From Tubulanus polymorphus (taxonomy: Eukaryota; Nemertea; Palaeonemertea; Tubulaniformes; Tubulanidae), in contig NC_134027.1 of the NCBI RefSeq assembly GCF_964204645.1, forward strand, positions 19,582,485-19,646,484: a stretch of DNA of 64,000 nucleotides, written 5' to 3'. Under the pieces are notes generated by a model. That model did not search any database, was not told the origin of the DNA, and saw only the letters and a list, made by a program, of their open reading frames with translations. The translations under genes and the position numbers were made by a program. Shown here one piece after another: positions 33,201 to 42,200 of this stretch (positions within the stretch are counted from its first letter, which is position 1; each line of letters starts with the position of its first letter).

Positions 33201-36200
33201 CGAGCAACCACAGAAGGCAGTACTTCTATCTAACATCTCGGTGACTTGACAATAATATTACGAAAATCCCACGAAAAAGTCCAAAAATTCCTGAAGATGA
33301 CTATGAGAATATAGTTGAAACGTTGAATAAACAACATGAGCTCAAGGAAACATTTTTAGACTTAATTTTTTCATCTTTACTGTTGGATTCTTCGTAATAT
33401 ATTATATAGCGAAATGTATTATTATTTGCATAATATATTATATTATTATGTACATCATTTAGTAAACTGTTGTGTAATCTTGAATTCTGTATTTTCTATA
33501 TAGTAACTATACTTTTCTATTTATTGTACTGCCAATTGACGGAATTTGAAGAAATATGTTAAAATATGAAATATGTTAGAATTTCTTATTTTCAGCAACG
33601 TATTTTCATGAGATAGTTGTAGAGATGGTGAAATGGGGTTATGTTCGTGGACGGTCTGTCAGAGCTGCTCCATTTGACTTTAGACGTTCAGCCAGTAAGT
33701 ATGATATGAAATTCGAAAGCTTTTATAATAGTCTTGATTTAAGTCAGAGCCATTCACGGGCTCAAACCTCATTTTTCCGTAAGGAAAAACCACGGTGATC
33801 AAAATTTTCAATTGTATTTTATTCAAATATACAGTGGCATATGAATTTGGCCAACCATCCAATCACATGTGTACTGTGATTTCCAATTTCAAAATCATAA
33901 CACCCTGCTTCATTTCTGACAGGTGAGGTTGGTTTGTAACTATGAAACAACTTGAATCAATCAATAAAATAAGTAAGAGGGAAAATCTTCCCTATTTCAA
34001 AATCGCAAAAAAATTTGTGATAATCTTATAGATGTCGATGATGCATAAACTAAATACATCTGAACAAGGAGCAACTGCTGATGTGGTTGGCAGTATAGCC
34101 TATGCTGTAAAAAGACTGCTATCATGTCCAATTGAGGTTACCAAGTATCGTATATTTAGAAGTAGATAAAGAGGACTGGCTCCAGATTCCCACGCTGTCC
34201 CACTTCACATTGTACGTAAAATTCGTAATTTTGTTTTTTTTTTTTCAGATGAAATGAGCGACTATTTTATTCAACTGAAAAAACTAATCGAAGAAACTTA
34301 CGCAATGAATGGCAATAAGAAGGTAGTGATAATACCCCACAGTATGGGTAATATCGTTGCGCTGTACTTCCTGAACAAAATAGTCAATCAAGCATGGAAA
34401 GATAAATATGTCAAAACAATGATTACACTGGCTGGACCATGGGGTGGTGCTTCAAAATTAGTCAGATTAATGGCGTCAGGTTAGTAGAGTAGTTGTTAAT
34501 ATTTGTCTTAGGTGTTCATATGGTAGGCCTCTGAGATGATAGGTTGTAGAGCAGGGTGAGTGAGTGATTTAAGTGTTTTTGACTATGGTTTCCAAGTCGT
34601 TATTTGATGTGAGTGAATGGTTTAGGTTCCAGGATAAGGTAAGGTAGTGTTCCAGGATAACGTAGTGTGGGTGAGCAATGCTTGTGACTGGGGTGCTAGA
34701 AGTTTCCTTTATTTTTGGTTTACCTTTGTTAGCGATATGAAGTTGGCATTGAGCCAATTTCATGTAAAATCGCGGTACGTTTTTAGCCCACTTGGGACTT
34801 AAGTCCCAGCGGGCTATTGCGTTCACTTTTCGTCCGTCCGTCCGTCCGTAGACGGAATCCAGTTATTTTGGGAAGTTTTGAAGACGCTTCAAGGTAACGT
34901 CTTGATATTTGGGTTACACGTGTATCTACCCTAGAAACAACATCTTCAGCCCAAAAACTGGCCCTGTCAGAATCAAGGTGGCTGACTGGCAGCCATTGTT
35001 GTTCGCCAAAATCAGCACTTTTTACACATTTTTGAACTTTTTGAGGGAAATTTTGAAGACGCTTCGATCAATTACCTTGATCTTTCGGATATATATGAAT
35101 CCCCCCAGGGCCCATCAACGAAACAAAAGTTGGGTCAGTCGGACTCAAGATGGCCGTCCTATGACCTTTTTAGTGCCCAAAAATGTTAATATTTACTTCG
35201 AATACATTCCCTGGGAAAATACACTATAGCCATATTGCTTTTGGCTAGGCAGATAACGCCCGAATCGACTTTTGGTAGGGGCGCCGTAACTTAGCGCCAT
35301 CTGGCGAGACGCCACCATCTTTTTGCTTGGCGCTTGTTCTCTAGAGAACGTGTTTCGGCAGTGCTCGTAAATCGGTTAAAATTCTTCGTGTTGGATCGGA
35401 CATCCGTTCTAATTGATATAAGAAACAGACATAAGAGTGATTGATCTTGGAATAGAAGTCGAACTTCGGGTGAGATCGTTTTTAATTTATGCGCATTTCA
35501 ACATTTTGCCACCGGTTTTCTACTTCCGGTTTCGCGGGAGCGCCGTGCTGTTTTCTAAGCGGCTCCTCCCGCCTTATATATTTAATAATTATCATTCAAC
35601 GTAATTGATTTCCGTCTCATCATTCACGAAAATTAATTATCTGTACTAAAAATCGTATCAATAATTAACCCTTCATTTTCAGCTTATTTTAGGGTTTAAC
35701 ATGTCGGATCACGACGTCTCCAGTTCCTCTAGGGGACCGAGATTTAAACGTTTGGGTAAGGTTGATACACCTTCTAAGACCCCAGCGTCCTCATCGGGCA
35801 AGGTTGATACACCTGAATGCCCGGATACTCGGAAACAGGGCAATGATCCGGGACGATTCGTGTCTAGGTCCAGGTCCCGATCGAGATTTAGTCGGTCCGA
35901 CTCTTCGTCTCCTACTAGGCGTAGGCACCAGCGCTCTAATAAAAAACGACGTCGTTCACCGTCTGACCCCAGCTCTGGGTCAAGGTCTCGTTCTAGGTCC
36001 CGTTCTAGAGTAAGTCGAACCTATTCTCCGTCACCTACCAGGCGTAGGCACAAGCGTGCTCATAAGCAACAACGTCGTCGCTCACGTTCTAGATCACTGG
36101 CTGATAAGCCGTCTGACTCTAGTGACATCAAGAATATGCTAGCGATATTCTCGCAGGAGATCGCTTCCCTTAAGGAACAACTAAAAGGTAAGGAAACCCC

Positions 36201-39200
36201 GGGCCCCAAGCCTCCATCAGTGCCAACAGGGCTGTCCTGCAACCCAACAGATGGGTTGGTGTTGGATGAGGTCAACGATTTTTCTGACGAGGAAAAATCT
36301 CATGATCCAGAAGAACCTGGTCTATCCAGGGACGGAGACATGCACAGATCGTGCTCTCCGTCACCATCCACAATGGAAGAGATGGGAGACATTCCATTCA
36401 AGGACTTAGTAAAGAAGTTTTCTCCCGGTACGGAGGTACCAAGGCCAAACCTAAAACAACCCAGCCTAGAGGGTCGGCCGCCAAAATCTTCGGTCCATCC
36501 GATGACACCGAAGAGTTAGTTTTAGCACCACATTCTGCATATAGAGAAGAATGGCGTGAGACTTTGTACACGACACTGTGGGGTGGTAAGCGTACAGACA
36601 ATACTTGGTCTTATCCTCCATTAGAGGCAGGCATGAAGGATTCAAAATTTTTCTCTCCGTTATATCCTCCCATATCGGGGTACAAGACTTATTATTACGC
36701 CACATCAGGTGCTGATGATCCCGGATTCAAACCACACTTTGAGTTAGACTCCGATGGGTCAACCACGATAGGACTACCCAAAAAACCACCGCCCTCCTAC
36801 ACTTTACCAAAACAAGCAATGGGAGCGTTGAACCAATTAGCTCGTAGCATTTGTCAAATCGCGTCTTTCCAAGACATTTCACTGGTTGCCATGCACGGCG
36901 AGTTAGAAAAAGTAAAGTCTCAACTAGTCCAGGATAATCCGGATCCAGGGACAATGTCCGAACACGTGGTGACCATAGAGAGAATTCTACAGTCTATGGC
37001 CAAGGCGTTGTGTCACCAAGTACCTTTGGGTATAAGGATCCAGGCTAACCTAGCCTTGATCAATAGGTATAGCTTGTTGGCCGACTCCAAACTTCCAGAC
37101 CCGGTGAAAGTAGCTCTATACAGAGCACCGCTGGGCAATTCCTCACGAGTTTTCTCTGGATGCTGCGCATCCGCCGATGCGGAGGCCACCAAGAGAATCT
37201 CAGGCTAAGGCCGGTAGGCAGTCATAGAAGACATCAAAAAAGCCTAGTTATTACCCCGGCAACTCTACCTACAGAAACTCACCGGCAAATCAGCCCGGAT
37301 ACAATCAATCTCAAGTCAACAGCAAATTAAGCTACAAAAAAGCGGGTTGGACAAGCTCCAAGGGAGCTCAAAGCGACAACAATAACAATTTGAACTATGT
37401 CAGTTATTCTCAAAGTTCTTACAGTGACAATCCCCAAAGGGGTAGGGCTAGATTACGTAGGGGCTTCAATCGACCCTTTCGTGGCCGCGCCAACACAGTT
37501 ACCCGTTGAAGATGGCTAGAAAAATTTGGCGACACTTGGGCTACAAAGATCGTTTCCAAAGGATACCGACTGAAATTCGTTCACAAACCGCATCTATCTC
37601 ATCAGCCGGTGGAATTGAGGCCGAAGTGGGGGCAGGAGTCCCACGTTATGCCAGCGATCAACGAGATGATTTTAAAAAGATCGCTGGAAGAAATCCCTCT
37701 AGGATCCCCGGGATGGTATTCAAGAATTTTCACCGTCCCAAAATCATCTGGGGGCTTAAGGACGGTAATAGATCTGTCAGCTCTAAATCGTTGTATCATA
37801 GCTCCAAAATTCAAGCTAACAACACCCAAGGAGGTGATTCAGGGGCTGGAGCCAGGCCAATGGGCAGCATCCATAGATCTGAGGGATGCATACCTACAAG
37901 TACCAATACACAGGAACTCAAGAGAGTATTTAAGAGTTCATTGGAGGGGAAGAACACACCAATTTCGGTCTCTGCCCTTCGGCCTGAGTTCAGCCCCTTG
38001 GGTCTACACCAAACTTGTCAAAAGGGTTCAGAAACACCTTCAGTCGAAGGGAGTTCGCATTTTCTGTTACCTGGACGATTGGCTGGTTGTGGCAAATTCG
38101 AAAGCAGAGTGCAAGGAAGCCTTAGACAAGACACTGGCATTGATCCGTCAATTAGGTTTCATAGTGAATTTAGAGAAGTCCCAGTTGACCCCCTCTCAAA
38201 GGTTCACGTACCAAGGTATAGTCAGACCAGCACAGGCCAGAGTTCAGAAGCTGAGGGAGGCAGTTCTCGGTCTCCTGACGGGGGCGCCCAGATCGGCTCG
38301 GTCCTGGTCCCAGGTTTTGGGCCAGATGAGTTCCGTTGCACTCGTAGTTTCGCTCGGTCGTTTACACAGCCGTTCTCTTCAAAGATTCTGGAAGCAAGCT
38401 TGGAGATCGGTAGGGGAAGAGTGGGATACCTTATTGCCGGTACCACCGGTGAACCTAATCCCCGACCTCGAGTGGTGGACTCTCGCGCAGAACTTGACAA
38501 GAGGCACCTCCCTAGCGCCTTTGAAGGCCCCGATTCATCTATTCACGGATGCCAGCCATCAGGGCTGGGGAGCGCATGTAGAAGGTTTTCAGAAAGCCGG
38601 GAACTGGTCTCGAGCAGAGGCTCATCTCCACATAAATCACCTGGAACTGTTAGCGGTTCAAAAGGCCTTCAAACACTTCAAAAAGAGGTTAGGGGGTCAT
38701 CATGTGTGGCTGTCAACGGACAACTCCACAGTAAAGGCTTATTTGCTCAACCAGGGGGGGACCAGGTCCCCAAAATTATCCAACTTAGCAGCTCAGATTC
38801 TGACCTGGGTCCAGGCTCAAGGGATGATTCTTTCGGTTTCCCACCTGGCGGGCAGCCTGAATGTGGTGGCCGACGCTCTGTCTCGCCAAGACAAGCCAGT
38901 AGCCACCGAGTGGACATTGGCAGTCAGGGTAGCCAATCAAGTCCGGGCCCTGATGGGAAGTCCGAACGTGGACCTATTTGCCACTCGCTTCAACACGAGG
39001 TGTCCGGTGTTTGTGTCCCCATTTCAAGACGACTTGGCGTGGGGGGTGGACGCTCTATCTCTGAGTTGGGACAACCTGCTGGCTTATGCCTTTCCCCCCA
39101 CTCCCCTACTCAATCGAGTGTTGGAGAAGATAGAGGGGGCAGTCAACTGTCAAGTGGTCTTAGTGGCTCCCTGTTGGCCGACTCAGACATGGTTCGTCAG

Positions 39201-42200
39201 ACTCCTGCATCTACTGGTGGACTTCCCTCGCACTCTGCCCAATTACCCCGGGTTACTGTCCCAGGGACGGTTCAAGTTACACCCAAATCAATTCCAATTG
39301 AATCTACACGCCTGGCCATTGTCAAGCGACAGCTTTCAAATCAAGGAATTTCTTCGGGGGCAGCCAGATTTATCGTGGAATCCAAACATCCCTCTACCGG
39401 AGCATTGTACGATTCCAAATGGGAATGTTACTCCGATTGGTGTAATAGGAGAGCGGTGGATTCTCTCCACCCCTCTGTGTCAGAGTTAATAGATTTTTTC
39501 CTGTTCGGAGAGAAGAATAGACAGGTTATAACCATTAAAGGCTACAGATCAGCAATAGGGCATACTTTTCGTTCAGCGGGCGTTCCTGTAGTGACGGAGG
39601 ATGTGAAAATAGCTCAATTAATATCAGGTTTTGGGGTTAAGAGACCCAAACAGGTTTCAGATATCCCGCCATGGGACTTAACAGTGGTTCTTAGAGCACT
39701 TATGATCACTCCCTTCGAGCCTATCCGCAATACTACCCTGTCAGACTTATCTAAGAAAACGGTGTTCTTACTGTTCTTAGCGATGGCCGCGAGGCGTTCG
39801 GAGGTTCATGCTTTATCGATGCGTCCGGGTCATATTTCCTTTGGTCCACAAGATAGGTTTGTCATTTTACGGCCTGGTCTTAGTTTTATTGCCAAGAATC
39901 AAAAGGCTTCCGTAGCAGCCAGATCTTGGAAGATCGAGGCTTTGACGCATAGGGTATCTCACGATCTTCCTGATACGTCGCTCTGTCCAGTAAGAGCTTT
40001 AAAGGAGTACCTAGAGAGGACACTTCCCCACAGACAAGATAGGGAGAGGCTCTTTATTCCTCTCCGACAAGGGGATAAGAGAGATATCTCAAGGGACACA
40101 ATCGCTAGATGGATTGTATCTTTAATTAAAGAAACTCTGCATTCTCAGGGGGCCCAGGCTCCGCTCGGGATACATTCTCATCAGGTGAGGGCATTAGCCA
40201 CATCCTGGTCATTATTCACGGGGGCTTCCTTGGAACAGGTTTGTCGGTCAGCCTTCTGGACGTCTCCTACCTTCTCGTCATTTTATTTGAAGGACGTCTC
40301 TGGACAGTTTGGCTCACTGTCCACGTTGGGTCCAATTGTTACTGCACAGCGAATAAGCGTACAAAAACCCAAAAAACATTGGGCCCAGTTAGACCTTTTT
40401 AAACCCGGTCCTGGGGATTAAAGGGTTTCTTCTGTATTCAGCTATAAGAAAGTTGATGTATATAAGTTGTGGGCATCTTTTACAGGGCCTATGTTACCTT
40501 AAGACAGTTAGTGGTAAGGGTCCCTTTTGTTATAGGTATTAAGTTTAGACATGAATCATGATTTCATTTATATAGCCTGGGCAAGGCTGCGTCTAGAGTT
40601 TAAGTTTTTTGCCTACTGGTTTAGGTTAATATCGAGGTAATGGCAGTCAGTGCCTTACTAAGGTATCCGGGAGTCAGTTGACACCGGGTTGTTTGATTTC
40701 CTTTTTTCGACTCAAACGTAACAGGGTCATAATAGGCATGTTATTATCTACCAGTACAGTTAGGAACTGAAAAGGAGGCAGCACGGTAGCTCCCTGATTT
40801 TTGGTTTTCCACTGGCTCACCTGGGGTTTGTTGCGGTTTTCTGCAGAGAGTTTTACGGTGAGTGTAAGTGTAGAGAATTTAAATCGACTTTTGGTCGCCT
40901 CCCTCCTCCATTCTTTGGGATTCTGGCTATAGTGTATTTTCCCAGGGAATGTATTCGAAGTAAATATTACAATTTTGTTCAAAAATTGGTATTTACGAGG
41001 AATACTTACCTGGGAAAATACACGGGTATTCCCACCCAGCCGTCCCCCAGGCGATTGAGGGATTATTGGCGCAAAAAGATGATGGCGTCTCGCCAGATGG
41101 CGCTATGTTACGGCGCCCCTACCAAAAGTCGATTCGGGCGTTATCTGCCTAGCCAAAAGCAATATGGCTATAGTGTATTTTCCCAGGTAAGTATTCCTCG
41201 TAAATACCAATTTTTGAAAAAAATTGTAATTTTTGCCCGAATTCTGAGTCCTGTAGCTTCCTACTGGTTTACCATTTCTCATTGCAATTTGTGATGGGTA
41301 TTCTTTGGAAAGGGATGTTTTATACCTCAGACAGGTATTTTTCATCAGCCAATTATGACGCAATTGGCGGCCATCTTGGTGTTGACAGTACTCATTCGTA
41401 AGTGGGAAAAAGTTTTTCCACATTATATTGATACCTAAGCGTATTTTGCTACCACAATCAATTAGAAAGTTGTAGCTCATAACGTGCTCTATGATTGTGG
41501 TGAGTTTCAAGGTAATTGGATTTCGTATATGGCCACCAGGGGGCGTTGAATAATACAATATCTTAGCATTTCTTTATTATATTCGTACCTATGCATATTT
41601 TGTAACCACAATCAATTGGAAAGTTGTAGCTCATGACATCATCTATGATTGTTGTGAGTTTTAAGGACATTAGTTTTTCTATATGGTCACCAGGGGGCGT
41701 TGAATAGTAGAATAACTTAGTATTTCATTATTATATTGGTACCTAGGCATATTTTGTTACCATGATCAATTGCAAAGTTGTAGTTCATGACATGTTCTAT
41801 GATTGTGGTGAGTTTCGAGGTCATTGGGTTTTGAATATGGTCACCAGGGGGCGTTGAATAGTAGAATGACTTAGTATTTCCATATTAAATTGGTAACGAG
41901 GCATATTTTGTTATCACAATCAATTACAAAATCGTAGCTGCTGACATGTTCTATGATTTTGGTGAGTTTCAAGGTCGTTGGTTTTTGTAAATGGTCACCA
42001 GGGGGCATTGAATATTGAAATTGTTAGATTGTTGAGCATTTGAAACCATTTCCCAAGTGGGCATGGTGTCCCTGGACCCCTAGTTTTATATGAGCATTTG
42101 TTTCATTGGTTCTCAGGTTAAACGACGTATAATCGATTGAAGACATGACGAACCTCCGCCGATGTACATGGTCAACTTTGTTAAAATTCTACGATAAACT

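Larger units (their letters stand above)
35188..41230 (+). mobile_element. Full-length DIRS-type tyrosine-recombinase retrotransposon
   Basis: 6,043 bp in intron 5, same strand as the host gene. It has inverted terminal repeats of 116 bp with two mismatches noticed, an internal complementary region at 40925-41023, a gag-like region, RT plus RNase H, and a tyrosine recombinase with the R-HxxR-Y residues. AAT occurs at both outer ends. Removing the element and one AAT restores a sequence matching the unoccupied relative at about 25,995, so there is no conventional target duplication. DIRS elements move through a circular DNA intermediate integrated by the recombinase. No methyltransferase domain was seen. 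The gag is frameshifted, so this copy is probably not autonomous now. Confidence 0.9.
34781..42083. repeat. Dispersed repeat family R, copy 3 (long form), split by DIRS element
   Basis: Left part 34781-35187 begins ttttagcccacttgggact and has a CCGTCCGT run. Right part 41231-42083 has four ~154-bp core units and ends cccaagtgggcatggtgtcc...ccctag. Joined across the DIRS insertion it aligns with copy 1 at 25690. Terminal GCCCACTTGGGA / TCCCAAGTGGGC are inverted. Element class unknown; a non-autonomous DNA transposon with a minisatellite core is my best guess. Confidence 0.7.

Noticed and set aside
37506-39200. First 565 codons of the 971-codon frame as a real protein
   Set aside because: Overlaps the RT/RNase H frame and has no domain; only the recombinase part is called.
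34781-42083. Repeat family R as a Helitron (CTAG end)
   Set aside because: It ends with CTAG followed by T, but no convincing 3' hairpin or 5' TC was found; class left open.
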